NCBI GenBank assembly: GCA_963590525.1
Contig: CAVAPV010000001.1
Coordinates: 61,056 to 125,055, forward strand
DNA: 64,000 bases
Direction: 5' to 3'
DNA from: W2P13-069 sp963590525
GTDB taxonomy: Bacteria > Actinomycetota > Coriobacteriia > Coriobacteriales > QAMH01
The notes below the pieces were generated by a model. It saw nothing but the letters and a program-made list of their open reading frames with translations. It searched no databases and was not told the origin of the DNA. Position numbers and translations under genes: made by a program. The number at the start of each line of letters is the position of its first letter. Positions within the stretch are counted from its first letter, which is position 1. This document shows, one piece after another, positions 16,570-26,220 of the stretch.

Positions 16570-19500
16570 GTGTATCTCAAGTCACTAGTTCTCAAGGGCT
16601 TCAAATCCTTTGCCGACCGTGCCGTGCTCAAGCTTGAGCCGGGCATGACCGTCGTCGTGGGTCCCAACGGCAGTGGCAAGTCCAATGTGAGCGACGCGGT
16701 CTTGTGGGTGCTGGGAGAGCAAAGCGCCAAGCACTTGCGCGGTCAGGCGATGGAAGACGTCATCTTTGCCGGCAGCTCAGCGCGACAGGCGGTTAGTCTG
16801 GCCGAGGTCGACCTTGTCTTAGACAACACAGACGGCACGCTGCCGCTTGACTTTACCGAGGTCGTCATCACGCGCCGTATGTATCGCAGCGGCGATAGCG
16901 AATACCTCATCAACGGAAGCCCCAGCCGGCTCATGGACGTGCTGGACATCCTCAACGACTCCGGCTTGGGCCGCGACACGCACTCGATCATCTCGCAAGG
17001 CTCGCTGCAGTCCATGCTCCAGGCCCGCCCAGAAGACCGCCGCGTGCTTATCGAGGAGGCCGCCGGTATCCTCAAGCACAAGAAGCGCAAGGAGCGCGCC
17101 GGACGCAAGCTCAAGAACATGGACGCCGAGCTTGCGCGCGTGGGTGATATCGCGGCAGAGATCGACCGCCAGCTCAAGCCGCTCGAGCGCCAGGCAAGCC
17201 GCGCCAAGCAGTACGAGCAGCTCACCGGAGAGCTCAAAGAGATAGAGCTCACGCTGGCAGTGGACGACTTGCGTCAGCTGCAAGGGGAGTGGAATGCTGT
17301 CGAGAAGCGCGAGCGCGAGGCGGATGCGGCGGTTGAGCTCGTGCGCTTTAGGCTGGAAGAAAAGCAGCGCGAGCTTGAGAAGCTTCAGCGCCTGCTAGAG
17401 GAGAAGGGCCTTTTTGCAGGCGACTTGGCCGAGCAGCGCCGTCGCTGCCAAGTGGTTTTGTCGCAGCTCGACTCCGGCATGCTCTTGCTGGAGGAAAAGG
17501 GCCATAACATGGTGACCCGCTTGTCAGAGCTGCGCCAAAGCATCCATCAAAACGAGAAGCGCTTGGCAGAAAACCGCGAGCAGCTGGATAAGTCCAGTGT
17601 AGAGCAGGTGGAGGCAGCCGCGTCTTTGGAGACGGTCCAAGGCCAGGTTGCCCAGGTGCGCGAGGCCATGGAGCTCACGCGCAAAGAACGCAAAGATCTT
17701 GACGTGCAGATCGGCAAGCTCAACGGGTCTGTTCGCCATAACTCCAAGCAGCTCGACGAGGCAACGCTTGCCATCCTCAAGGCAACAGAGTCCCTGTCTA
17801 CTGCCGACGTCGAAGAAGACCTCTTGGCGCGTCGCGCCACGCAGATAGAGGATTCGCTTGCTGCAACCAAGACCACGCTTGCCGCACGTCGCGGGCGCAT
17901 AGAAGAGCTCGACGAGCAGCTTGCCAAGCTGCAGCAGGATTCTGCGCTGGCAAAAAGTGACATCGACAAGCGCGTGCGCTTGCTAGACGACGCCCAAAAG
18001 CAGGCGGCTGCCAAGCGCGAGGAGCTCTCCGGCCTGGCTGCCGAGCTCAAGGGCCTGGTGGAGGTTGACCGCGCCTTTGATGCGGCAAGCCCGCTTCTAA
18101 ACTGGGTCACGCAAAGCAAAGAGGATATCGACGGCATCGTCGCGCCGCTGTCAGAGCTTTTGAGCGCGCCGTCTGATTTGGAGGCTTTGGTCGAGCTCCT
18201 TTTGGGAGAAGACCTCTTTGGCCTGGCTACTCAAGATGCGCCTGCTGCCCAAGGGCTCATAGAGCGCATCATCGCCAACGATGTTAACGGCGGCGAGCTT
18301 TCTGTTGTGCCGGTGCAGGGCAAGGCGCGCAAACATACCGCCGCGGCAACGGGCGAGCGCTTGCTCGACAAGCTGAGTTTTGACGAGGCCCACGCTCACG
18401 TGGCAGATGCCTTGCTGGGCGATGTCTACTTGGTGGACAGCATGGCAGATGCGCTTGAGGCCGCGCAGGCGGATACGACCTTGTCGCGTTTTGTGACGCG
18501 CGACGGCGTGGTTGTGTGGCCCTCTGGCAAGATCACCTACGGCCAGCGCACGGCAGATGCCCAGGGCGTCTTGGCTCGCAAACGTCGCATAGCTGCGATC
18601 AAGGATGCGCAGCCCGGCGCGCAAGAGACTTTTGAGGCGGCTCAGGCTGCCGTTGCAGCTGCTCAAGAGCGCCTGCAGGTTGCCCAAGCGGATGACTTCG
18701 AGCTCTCGCAGTCTATCGCCCAGCTCTCTGGCGAGCGCGATTCTGCCTTAGAGGAGGCAGGACGCCTGGAGTCAAGCATCACCGGGCTTATGCAAGAGAA
18801 GACAGAGATCGGCCAGCGCCGCGAGAAGGTTGCGGCAGATACCAAGGCCACGCGCGAGCGCGTCGCCAAGCTCGAGCAGGACAAAGAGCGGCTTGCCGCC
18901 AAGAAAGACGAGCTCGAAGAAGAACTCGCCAAGGTCAAGGAGTCGCGCCGCAGGCTCTTTGAGGACGAGACCGTGTCTTCAAACCGCATCCAGCAGCTGC
19001 AAGTCGAGCTTGCCACGGTCAAAGAGCGCGAGCGTCACCTGCGCACGACGGTCGAGGGTGCGCGCCGCAGCATCACCCAGCTTGAGGAGTCCTTGGAGGT
19101 CTCGCGTCAGACGGAGCGCAGCCTTGAGCTCCTGCGTCAACGCGTCCAACCCCTCCACAGCACTTTGAGCGCCCTGCGCGAATGCGTGACAGAGAAGGCC
19201 GAGGTCCTGCGCGATCGCGCCCAGCTCGAGCAAACGGGCCAGGGAGACCTGCGCAACACAATCGAGGGTGTGCGCAAAGCCGTGGCCGAGCGCCAAAAAG
19301 AGGTCGATGAGGCCAGCGAGGGCCTGGTGCAGACGCGCATCGAGAAGTCCAAGCTCGAGGTACGCGTAGAGCAAGCCATCAAGGCCATCACGCAAGACAA
19401 CGGCGTGCTCTTGGAGATCGCGCTCGAGCTTGACGCTCCGCAAGACCGCCCAGAGATGGAACAGCAGCGCGACCGCTTGCAGCGCCGCATCAAGAACCTG

Positions 19501-20148
19501 GGTACCGTCAACCCCGTTGCTGTGGACGAGTACCGCAAGCTCAAGGAGCGCAGGGATTTCATCGCCATCCAAGTGGACGACCTCAAAAGCGCAGCCAAGG
19601 CTCTGGAGCACATCGTCGCTGCCATCGACCGCAAGATGCGCAACCGCTTTATGGAGACCTTCAACCAGGTCAACGCCAATTTTGACGAGATATTTGCCAA
19701 GCTTTTCCCAGGCGGGCAAGGGCACTTGGAGCTCACCGACCCAGACAGCCCCGAGACCACGGGTGTCGAGGTTCATGCGCAGCCGCGCGGCAAGACGGTG
19801 CGCAAGCAGAGCCTGCTCTCTGGCGGCGAGCAAAGCCTGGTGAGCTTGGCGCTTATGTTTGCCGTTTACCGCGTTCGCAGCACGCCCTTCTACATCCTCG
19901 ACGAGGTTGAGGCCGCGCTCGACGACACCAACCTGCGCCGCTTGCTGTCGTATCTGGACAGCATCCGCGACACGACGCAGGTGATTATGATCAGCCATCA
20001 GCGCCGCACGATGGAGATGGCCGACCTGCTCTACGGCGTGTCCATGCGCAGCGACGGCGTCTCAAAGCTGGTGAGCCAAAAGCTCGACCAGGCAATACGC
20101 AGCGTTTCGGGCACCAAGGATGTGGATTCTTTTACCGGAGCAAAGTAG
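16570..20148 (+). CDS. smc: Chromosome segregation protein SMC
   Basis: A 1192-residue SMC ATPase that organises and condenses the chromosome with ScpA and ScpB (not in this window). The N-terminal head has Walker A GPNGSGKSN (K37). Long coiled coils flank a hinge around residues 500-660 (SPLLNWVTQSKEDIDGIVAPLS through GVVVWPSGKITYG). The C-terminal head has the ABC signature LLSGGEQSLVSLALMF near residue 1085 and Walker B FYILDEVEAALDD near 1110. I start at GTG 16570, five bases after AAGGA. The reading frame is open seven codons further up, but those are not SMC-like. Length is normal. Confidence 0.96.
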   Translation: MYLKSLVLKGFKSFADRAVLKLEPGMTVVVGPNGSGKSNVSDAVLWVLGEQSAKHLRGQAMEDVIFAGSSARQAVSLAEVDLVLDNTDGTLPLDFTEVVITRRMYRSGDSEYLINGSPSRLMDVLDILNDSGLGRDTHSIISQGSLQSMLQARPEDRRVLIEEAAGILKHKKRKERAGRKLKNMDAELARVGDIAAEIDRQLKPLERQASRAKQYEQLTGELKEIELTLAVDDLRQLQGEWNAVEKREREADAAVELVRFRLEEKQRELEKLQRLLEEKGLFAGDLAEQRRRCQVVLSQLDSGMLLLEEKGHNMVTRLSELRQSIHQNEKRLAENREQLDKSSVEQVEAAASLETVQGQVAQVREAMELTRKERKDLDVQIGKLNGSVRHNSKQLDEATLAILKATESLSTADVEEDLLARRATQIEDSLAATKTTLAARRGRIEELDEQLAKLQQDSALAKSDIDKRVRLLDDAQKQAAAKREELSGLAAELKGLVEVDRAFDAASPLLNWVTQSKEDIDGIVAPLSELLSAPSDLEALVELLLGEDLFGLATQDAPAAQGLIERIIANDVNGGELSVVPVQGKARKHTAAATGERLLDKLSFDEAHAHVADALLGDVYLVDSMADALEAAQADTTLSRFVTRDGVVVWPSGKITYGQRTADAQGVLARKRRIAAIKDAQPGAQETFEAAQAAVAAAQERLQVAQADDFELSQSIAQLSGERDSALEEAGRLESSITGLMQEKTEIGQRREKVAADTKATRERVAKLEQDKERLAAKKDELEEELAKVKESRRRLFEDETVSSNRIQQLQVELATVKERERHLRTTVEGARRSITQLEESLEVSRQTERSLELLRQRVQPLHSTLSALRECVTEKAEVLRDRAQLEQTGQGDLRNTIEGVRKAVAERQKEVDEASEGLVQTRIEKSKLEVRVEQAIKAITQDNGVLLEIALELDAPQDRPEMEQQRDRLQRRIKNLGTVNPVAVDEYRKLKERRDFIAIQVDDLKSAAKALEHIVAAIDRKMRNRFMETFNQVNANFDEIFAKLFPGGQGHLELTDPDSPETTGVEVHAQPRGKTVRKQSLLSGGEQSLVSLALMFAVYRVRSTPFYILDEVEAALDDTNLRRLLSYLDSIRDTTQVIMISHQRRTMEMADLLYGVSMRSDGVSKLVSQKLDQAIRSVSGTKDVDSFTGAK

Positions 20149-20188
20149 GAAGCAGAAATTTTTACCGCAAAGGGAGGTGCGTTAAGCG

Positions 20189-21466
20189 ATGGGACTTCGC
20201 GAACGCCTCGCTAAAGCCAGGCGCAGCCTGACAGAGAACATGAACGTCCTCTTTAAGAGGGGCCCTCAAGTCGACGAGGGCTTTTGGGAGGACTTGGAAG
20301 AGACGCTGATCTTGTCGGATCTGGGCGCTCAAGCCGCCGACGAGATCGTCGAGCGTTTGCGCGACACCGCCACGCGCAACGCTTTGCCGGATGCTTACGC
20401 CGTGCTCGATTTGCTGGCAGACACCATTGAGGATCTTTTTGCTGTGCCCGAGTGCGACCCGTTTGGCATAAAGCCCGTGTGTGTTTTGTTTGTTGGCATC
20501 AACGGCGCAGGCAAGACTACGACGGTGGGCAAGCTCGCCAACCAGGGTCTTGCATCTGGACGCAAGCCGCTTATCGGCAGTGCAGACACGTTTCGCGCGG
20601 CTGCGATCGAGCAGCTCGATGAGTGGGGTCGCCGCAGCGGGGTGGAGGTCGTCAAACGCGAGCGCGGGGCAGACCCGGCAAGCGTTTGCTACGACGTTAT
20701 CGACCGCGCCGAGGCTGCTGGCAGCGACCTCGTTTTGATCGACACCTCTGGCCGTCTGCATACCAGCGCAGACCTCATGCGCGAGCTTGAGAAGGTCGTG
20801 ACGGTCACGCGCAAACGCGCTGCCATGGAGGTCAAGGTTGTACTCGTCATAGACGCGACGACCGGGCAAAACGGCTTGCAGCAGGCGCGCGAGTTCAACA
20901 AGGCGCTGGGTCTTGACGGCGTGATCATGACCAAGCTGGATGGCACCGCTAAGGGCGGTATCGCCGTTGCGGTTAGCCATGAGCTGGGGCTTCCCATCTT
21001 GCGCATGGGCGTGGGCGAGGGCATAGAGGATCTGCAACCCTTTGATGCGCATGCGTATGCCGAGGCGCTCTTTGGCGAGATGCGCGACGATGAGCCCGCT
21101 GCTGGTGCTGATGATGAGGCGGCCGATGAGGCATGCGACGGTGAGCCCGCTGTTGCAGATGAGCCTGTCGAGACTGAAGCCGACTTTGAGGCTGCGGTTG
21201 AGGTTGAGGTTGAGGCGGTTGATGTCGAGGCTGAGGAACCGACGCTTGAAACTGAACCCGTGCCTGCAGCAGAGCCCGAACCTGAGGTCGTGGTAGAGCC
21301 CGAGAGCGAGGCCGAGGTCGCAGTTGAGCCTGAACCCGAAGCTGAGACAGCGTCTGACGCAGAGTTTGAGGCAGAGCCAGAGCCTGAAGATGCGGCAGAA
21401 CCTGAACCCGAGCCCGAGCCTGAGCCTGAGCAGCCCAAGAAGAAGTGGTGGCAAAAGCTCTTCTAG
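20189..21466 (+). CDS. ftsY: Signal recognition particle receptor FtsY with C-terminal acidic tail
   Basis: A 425-residue SRP-receptor GTPase. The N domain starts at once (MGLRERLAKARRSL), so there is no N-terminal acidic A domain. G-domain motifs are GINGAGKTTTVGKL (near 103), IGSADTFRAAAIEQL, DTSGRLHTSADLM and TKLDGTAKGGIAVA. The NG domain ends near residue 295. A 120-residue tail of Glu, Asp, Pro, Ala and Val (EPEPE and EAE repeats) follows and ends in KKKWWQKLF, a basic-aromatic patch that could touch the membrane. Its placement is the reverse of the E. coli arrangement. AAAGGGAGG (20169-20177) precedes the ATG. It acts with Ffh, encoded just downstream. Confidence 0.95.
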   Translation: MGLRERLAKARRSLTENMNVLFKRGPQVDEGFWEDLEETLILSDLGAQAADEIVERLRDTATRNALPDAYAVLDLLADTIEDLFAVPECDPFGIKPVCVLFVGINGAGKTTTVGKLANQGLASGRKPLIGSADTFRAAAIEQLDEWGRRSGVEVVKRERGADPASVCYDVIDRAEAAGSDLVLIDTSGRLHTSADLMRELEKVVTVTRKRAAMEVKVVLVIDATTGQNGLQQAREFNKALGLDGVIMTKLDGTAKGGIAVAVSHELGLPILRMGVGEGIEDLQPFDAHAYAEALFGEMRDDEPAAGADDEAADEACDGEPAVADEPVETEADFEAAVEVEVEAVDVEAEEPTLETEPVPAAEPEPEVVVEPESEAEVAVEPEPEAETASDAEFEAEPEPEDAAEPEPEPEPEPEQPKKKWWQKLF

Positions 21467-21550
21467 CCTCGACGCCGCAATCACGCGGCCAAAGGCACCC
21501 GTGGTACCTTGTCTGCTTAGGTAATTTGATTATTCACAGAGGTAAGACCA

Positions 21551-22990
21551 ATGTTTGAGAACCTGTCAGAGAAACTCCAAAGCGTATTTGGCGGCCTTAA
21601 GAGCAAGGGCCGCTTGACCGAGGCCGATATCGACGCCGCCATGAAGGAAATCCGCATGGCGCTGCTCGAGGCAGACGTCAACTTCAAGGTCGTCAAGGGC
21701 TTTATCAAGCGCACCAAGGAGCGCTGCCTTGCGGCCGAGGTCATGGAAAGCCTCACGCCTGCTCAAAACGTCGTCAAGATCGTCAACGACGAGCTCACGG
21801 CGCTTTTGGGCGGCGAGACCGTGCGCTTGGACTTTGGCAGCCGCATCCCCGGCGTCATCATGATGCTGGGCCTTCAGGGCTCCGGTAAGACAACCGCCAC
21901 CGCCAAGCTCGCCTACCGCCTGGCAAAGCAGGGCCACAACCCGCTGCTTGCCGCCTGCGACGTCTACCGCCCCGCTGCAGCCGATCAGCTGCAGACCTTG
22001 GGTGACGAGCAAGGCGTGCGTGTCTACCGCGGCGACGGCAAAGACCCCGTGGCCATCGCCCAGGGCGCCGTGCAAGATGCCATCGATTCTATGCGTGACG
22101 TGGTTATCGTCGACACGGCGGGCCGTCTGGCCATCGACGAGGCGATGATGGACGAGGCCGTCGCCATCCGCGATGCCGTCAAACCTGATTATGTGTTCCT
22201 CGTCGTCGATGCCATGACCGGTCAGGACGCCGTCGCCACGGCGTCTGCCTTTGCCGAGCGCGTGGATTTTGACGGCGTGATCATGTCCAAGATGGACGGC
22301 GACGCCCGCGGTGGCGCCGCGCTGTCCATCCGCGAGGTTACAGGCAAGCCCATCGCCTTCATATCCGCAGGCGAGAAGCCCGACTCTTTGGAGGTCTTTC
22401 ACCCCAACCGCATGGCGGGCCGCATCTTGGGAATGGGCGACGTGCTCTCGGTCATCGAGAAAGCAGTCGAGGTCCAAGAAAAAGAGATCGCAGCCGAGGA
22501 GGCTGAGCGCCTGGCCAAGGCAGAGTTCACCTTTGAGGACTTCTACACCGTCATCGGTCAGACCCGCAAGATGGGCGGCCTGGGCAAGCTCGTCGAGGCG
22601 CTGCCCGGCGGTGCTAAGGCCCAGGCAGAGGGCCGCGTGGACGAGGGCGAGCTTGACCGAGTGGAGGCGATGATCAACTCCATGACGCCCGAGGAGCGCA
22701 AGAAGCCCCAGGTCATCAACGGAAGCCGTCGTGCTCGCATCGCCAAAGGCTGCGGCCTTGCCGTGACCGAGGTCAACCAGGTAATCAAGAAGTTCAACGA
22801 GACGCGCAAGATGGTAAAGAAGCTCACCGCAAAGGCGCGTCAGATGGAGCAGCAATCCGGCAAGAAGGGCAAGAAGGGCAAGAAGAAGCGCGGTTTGTTT
22901 GGCCGCGGTGGCGGTATCCCCGGCATGGAGGGCGTGGATATGAAGTCCATCGCCGCCATGATGAAAGACGGCGGCTTGGATCTCAAGTAG
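21551..22990 (+). CDS. ffh: Signal recognition particle protein Ffh
   Basis: A 479-residue SRP54 GTPase that binds signal sequences and 4.5S RNA. The N domain starts MFENLSEKLQSVFGGL. GTPase motifs are GLQGSGKTTATAKL (near 106), DTAGRLAIDEAMM and SKMDGDARGGAALS. The methionine-containing M domain runs from about 325, with the RNA-binding helix NGSRRARIAKGCG and the lysine-rich end KKGKKGKKKRGLFGRGG. AGAGGTAAG lies upstream of the ATG. It pairs with FtsY 84 bases upstream. The usual downstream gene rpsP is absent; a repeat and a peptide transporter follow instead. Confidence 0.97.
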   Translation: MFENLSEKLQSVFGGLKSKGRLTEADIDAAMKEIRMALLEADVNFKVVKGFIKRTKERCLAAEVMESLTPAQNVVKIVNDELTALLGGETVRLDFGSRIPGVIMMLGLQGSGKTTATAKLAYRLAKQGHNPLLAACDVYRPAAADQLQTLGDEQGVRVYRGDGKDPVAIAQGAVQDAIDSMRDVVIVDTAGRLAIDEAMMDEAVAIRDAVKPDYVFLVVDAMTGQDAVATASAFAERVDFDGVIMSKMDGDARGGAALSIREVTGKPIAFISAGEKPDSLEVFHPNRMAGRILGMGDVLSVIEKAVEVQEKEIAAEEAERLAKAEFTFEDFYTVIGQTRKMGGLGKLVEALPGGAKAQAEGRVDEGELDRVEAMINSMTPEERKKPQVINGSRRARIAKGCGLAVTEVNQVIKKFNETRKMVKKLTAKARQMEQQSGKKGKKGKKKRGLFGRGGGIPGMEGVDMKSIAAMMKDGGLDLK

Positions 22991-23020
22991 CCTGCAAGTC
23001 TTTATCTAGATAATCAGCAA

Positions 23021-23055
23021 GCGCCCCTAAGCAAAGGCTTTGGGGCGTTCGTTTG
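23021..23055 (+). terminator. Probable terminator after ffh
   Basis: GCGCCCCTAAGC pairs with GCTTTGGGGCGT around an AAAG loop with one mismatch. The following T-run is broken by a C and a G, so termination may be inefficient. Confidence 0.5.
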
Positions 23056-23092
23056 CTAGACCGTGCCCAACACCGCCGCGCGTCATCTGGAG

Positions 23093-23212
23093 CGTAGCCG
23101 ACACCCCCTTGTGTCATCCTGAGCGAAATGAGCGAAGCGAATGGAGTCGAAGGATCTACGTGCGAGCAATACCAAGCCGCAGGTAGATTCTTCGACTCCA
23201 TGTCCTAGCGGC
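23093..23212. repeat. Dispersed hairpin repeat, family A (copy 1)
   Basis: The element starts GTGTCATCCTGAGCG. It has a long hairpin whose arms, GGAGTCGAAGGATCTAC (23143-23159) and GTAGATTCTTCGACTCC (23183-23199), pair with one mismatch. The same words recur near 51.6, 56.1 and 63.8 kb. It fills most of the 380-base gap between ffh and the transporter operon, which otherwise shows only the ffh terminator and the leader of the next gene. Confidence 0.8.
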
Positions 23213-23371
23213 TGTTTTGTCGCATGTTGCTGCATAAGTTAAAAAGCGTTAAATGCGGGACAACTTTAGGCAAAACTGGTGCAAAATGAGAGGGCACGCA
23301 CTTTTGAGGTGAGGCGTGCTTTCTGCCCATTCGGCCTTGCTTGGGGCCGACAGGATGATTTGGAGAATCAT

Positions 23372-24982
23372 ATGGCACAAAAGAATGTGAGCCGTCGCGC
23401 ATTTGTCGCGGGCGGCGCAGCTGCAACTGCGGGCGCACTGGCTCTCGGCCTGGCTGGCTGCGGCGGCGGAAGCAAACAGGAGAGCTCCAGCTCTTCTAGC
23501 AGCTCCGCAGAGGCCACCGGCGGCGAGATCACGGCTGCAACCGCTTACAGCTCCACCAACTACACCCCGGTTGATATGTGCGGCGGCTCCGCTTTGATGA
23601 TCGGCGCCACCTGGCATGTCTTCGAGGGTCTCTACGACCTCGACATGGTTTCCTACGAGCCCTATGCGGCGCTGGCAGACGGCGACCCCGTGGCCGACGG
23701 AACCACCTACACCATCGGTCTGCGCGAGGGCGCTAAGTTCTCCGACGGCACCGACGTCACCGCTGCAGATGTCGTCAACGCCATCAAGACCAACATGGAC
23801 TCCACTACTGCTCCTACCATCAGCCCCATGCTCGACTGGATCAAGTCCGTCGAGGAGGCAGACGACAAGGTTGTCGTCACCGCCAAGTACGCCTGCGACG
23901 ACCTGGTCAAGCCCCGCTTGGCTCTTTGCAAGGTCTTCCCCGCAGCTGCTACCACCGATGAGCTCGCTCAGATGCCCATCGGTTCTGGTCCCTGGGCCTA
24001 CGACGCCATCAACGGCGACGACGGCGGCGAGATCACCTTTGTCAAAAACGAGAACTACAACGGCCCCAAGGCCGCTACTGCAGACACCATGAAGTGGTCT
24101 GTCCTCAAAGACGACACCTCCCGTACCACCGCTGTGGTCGAGGGCTCTGTTGCCGTTATCGAGAACGTCCCCGACGCCAATGCCGATCAGATCACCGGCG
24201 CAGGCGCTACGGTTGACTACGTCGACGGCTTCAACCAGGCCTTCTTCATGTTCAACTGCGCCAAGAAGCCCTTCAACGACAAACGCGTCCGCCAGGCCTT
24301 CTTCTACGCTATCGACGTCGACAAGCTGATTTCCAACCAGCTCGTCGGCCATGCAAACGCCGTCAAGGGCTTCTTGCCCGAGGACTCCGAGAACTACTCC
24401 GAGGCCTCCACGGTCTACACCTACGACCCCGAGAAAGCCAAGAAGCTCCTCAAGGAGGCTGGCGCCGAGGGCCTCAAGTTCGAGCTCATGTGCAACAACA
24501 ACTGGGTTTCCAACCTGTCTGCCCAGATCAAGGAAGACCTGGACGCCGTGGGTCTGGAGTGCACGCTCAACGTCTGCACCATCGACTGGGCTACCTTGGC
24601 TCCCAGCGACGACGAGCTTCCCTTTGACGTCATGCTCACCCCGGGCGACCCCACCTGCTTTGGCAAGGATGCAGACATGCTCCTCAAGTGGTGGTACGGC
24701 GACAACGTCTGGACCCAGGGCCGCAGCTGCTGGGCCAAGGGCGACAAGAAGACCTGGAAGTCCGTCCAGGACAAGATGTCCGAGGCTGTCAAGCTCGACG
24801 CCGGCGATGCCAAGAAGGCTGCCTACGCAGAGATCTGCGACATCATCGCCGAGGAAGTGCCCCTGTACGGCCTGTTCCATCGTCAGGTTGCCACCGGCTA
24901 CCACGCCGACCAGATCACTGGCTTTAACCCCATCGGCACCACCGGTCTCAACTTCTTGGGCGCATCCCCTGCCTCCAAGTAA
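23372..24982 (+). CDS. Peptide ABC transporter substrate-binding lipoprotein (family 5)
   Basis: A 536-residue extracellular binding protein of the OppA/DppA family. The export signal has a twin-arginine motif (VSRRAFVAGG, R8-R9) and a lipobox ending in LAGC (C30), so it is probably a Tat-exported lipoprotein. A serine-rich linker follows. SBP_bac_5 patterns are YTIGLREGAKFSDGTDVTAADVVNAI, RVRQAFFYAIDVDKLI and TYDPEKAKKLLKEAG. The start at 23372 has TGGAG six bases upstream; the frame is open 31 codons earlier, without a ribosome site. It feeds the permease and ATPase genes that follow on the same strand. Substrate is a peptide or nickel-type solute and cannot be narrowed. Confidence 0.9.
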   Translation: MAQKNVSRRAFVAGGAAATAGALALGLAGCGGGSKQESSSSSSSSAEATGGEITAATAYSSTNYTPVDMCGGSALMIGATWHVFEGLYDLDMVSYEPYAALADGDPVADGTTYTIGLREGAKFSDGTDVTAADVVNAIKTNMDSTTAPTISPMLDWIKSVEEADDKVVVTAKYACDDLVKPRLALCKVFPAAATTDELAQMPIGSGPWAYDAINGDDGGEITFVKNENYNGPKAATADTMKWSVLKDDTSRTTAVVEGSVAVIENVPDANADQITGAGATVDYVDGFNQAFFMFNCAKKPFNDKRVRQAFFYAIDVDKLISNQLVGHANAVKGFLPEDSENYSEASTVYTYDPEKAKKLLKEAGAEGLKFELMCNNNWVSNLSAQIKEDLDAVGLECTLNVCTIDWATLAPSDDELPFDVMLTPGDPTCFGKDADMLLKWWYGDNVWTQGRSCWAKGDKKTWKSVQDKMSEAVKLDAGDAKKAAYAEICDIIAEEVPLYGLFHRQVATGYHADQITGFNPIGTTGLNFLGASPASK

Positions 24983-25010
24983 GCAAGCGGCTTAAAGACC
25001 GCGTTTTTGA

Positions 25011-25050
25011 AGCGGGCTGCAGCTCATGCGAGCTGTGGCCCGCTTTTCTT
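25011..25050 (+). terminator. Terminator after the binding-protein gene
   Basis: AGCGGGC and GCCCGCT close a larger stem with inner GCAGCTC/GAGCTGT pairing, followed by TTTCTT. It would lower expression of the membrane genes relative to the binding protein, a common arrangement. Confidence 0.7.
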
Positions 25051-25261
25051 TGCGCATAACCCTTGCGATCTTGTTGGCAAAGCGTCTTAGTGGCGTGCAA
25101 TTAGCGGATATCGTCACCGTGAATCCCTTTGAGAGACCATATACTTCTGTCTATGCGTTTTTTAGCTGTCGTGCCTGATGGACGGCGTGTTTTGCGGTCT
25201 TGAGGGCGCTATAGGGGAGAAGGGCTCGCACAGCGGCCCCAAGCAAGAAAGGGGGACAAGG

Positions 25262-26218
25262 GTGAACAATCTGCTGCGCCTCATCGGGCGCCGATTAGTC
25301 GCACTGCCCATCATGGTCTTGGGCGTGACCATCCTCGTGTTCTTCATCATGGCGCTTTCGCCGATCGACCAGGCATATTCCGTCTTGGGAGAAAGCGCGA
25401 CGCCAGAGCAGGCAGAGGCCTATCGCGTTGAGCACGGCCTCAACGACCCGCTGCTCGTGCAGTACGGCCGCTATCTGGTCAACATCTGCCATGGAGACTT
25501 TGGTACCTACGGCGCAGCCAACGCGTCTGTGCTCGATCGTATCGCAGAGTCGCTGCCCATCACGCTCGAGCTCACCTTTGTGGGCCTCATCATCGCGCTT
25601 GTCATCAGCGTGATCTTGGGTGTGATCAGCGCGGTCTATCGCGACAAATGGCCCGACCAGGTCATCCGCGTCATCTCTATCATCTTCTTGGCGATGCCGT
25701 CTTTTTGGCTGGCGGTGCTCCTCATCTTGGTCTTTAGCTTCAACCTGGGCGTCCTGCCTTCTTCTGGCGCCTTGCCGGATTTCTTTAGCGATCCGGGCGG
25801 ATGGCTTGCGCGCATGGCGCTGCCGTCCTTTGCTTTGGCGGTTCCTGTTGCAGGCCAGATGATCCGCGTTATCCGCACCTCGATGGTCGAGGAGCTCGAC
25901 AAAGACTACGTGCGCACAGCGCTTGGCGCGGGCATCCCCAAGGGCACGGTCATCGCGCGCAACGTGCTGCGCAACGCGCTCATCAGCCCCGTGACCGTCA
26001 TCGGCCTCAAGATCGCCCATCTCATCGGCGGCGCCGTGGTCATCGAGGTCATCTTCAACCTTCCCGGCATGGGTATGGCCATCTTGTCTGGCATCCAGTC
26101 CAACTACGTCTTGCTCATCCAGGGATGCGTGCTTGTCGTGGCGTTGAGCTTTATCGTCATCAACATCATCGTCGACATGCTCTACATCCTCATCGACCCC
26201 AGGATCAGGACGGTGTAG
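25262..26218 (+). CDS. Peptide ABC transporter permease (DppB type)
   Basis: A 318-residue membrane protein with about six spans, the first at LVALPIMVLGVTILVFFIMAL. The family loop between spans 1 and 2 holds NDPLLVQYGRYLVNICHGDFG. The ATPase-contact EAA-like loop is DYVRTALGAGIPKGTVIARNVLRNAL. It ends VDMLYILIDPRIRTV, typical of DppB. I start at GTG 25262, just after GGGGGACAAGG; the frame is open 28 codons upstream without a signal. It pairs with the permease half of the next gene, two bases downstream. Confidence 0.93.
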   Translation: MNNLLRLIGRRLVALPIMVLGVTILVFFIMALSPIDQAYSVLGESATPEQAEAYRVEHGLNDPLLVQYGRYLVNICHGDFGTYGAANASVLDRIAESLPITLELTFVGLIIALVISVILGVISAVYRDKWPDQVIRVISIIFLAMPSFWLAVLLILVFSFNLGVLPSSGALPDFFSDPGGWLARMALPSFALAVPVAGQMIRVIRTSMVEELDKDYVRTALGAGIPKGTVIARNVLRNALISPVTVIGLKIAHLIGGAVVIEVIFNLPGMGMAILSGIQSNYVLLIQGCVLVVALSFIVINIIVDMLYILIDPRIRTV

Positions 26219-26220
26219 CG

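Noticed and set aside
23249..24904. A 551-codon open frame on the minus strand
   Set aside because: Antisense to the peptide-binding lipoprotein gene, which has a full export signal and family motifs.
25801..26220. An N-terminal extension of the DppC-DppD fusion
   Set aside because: The open frame extends 140 codons upstream inside dppB, but that part is only a shifted reading of dppB. The permease begins at ATG 26221 directly after the dppB stop.
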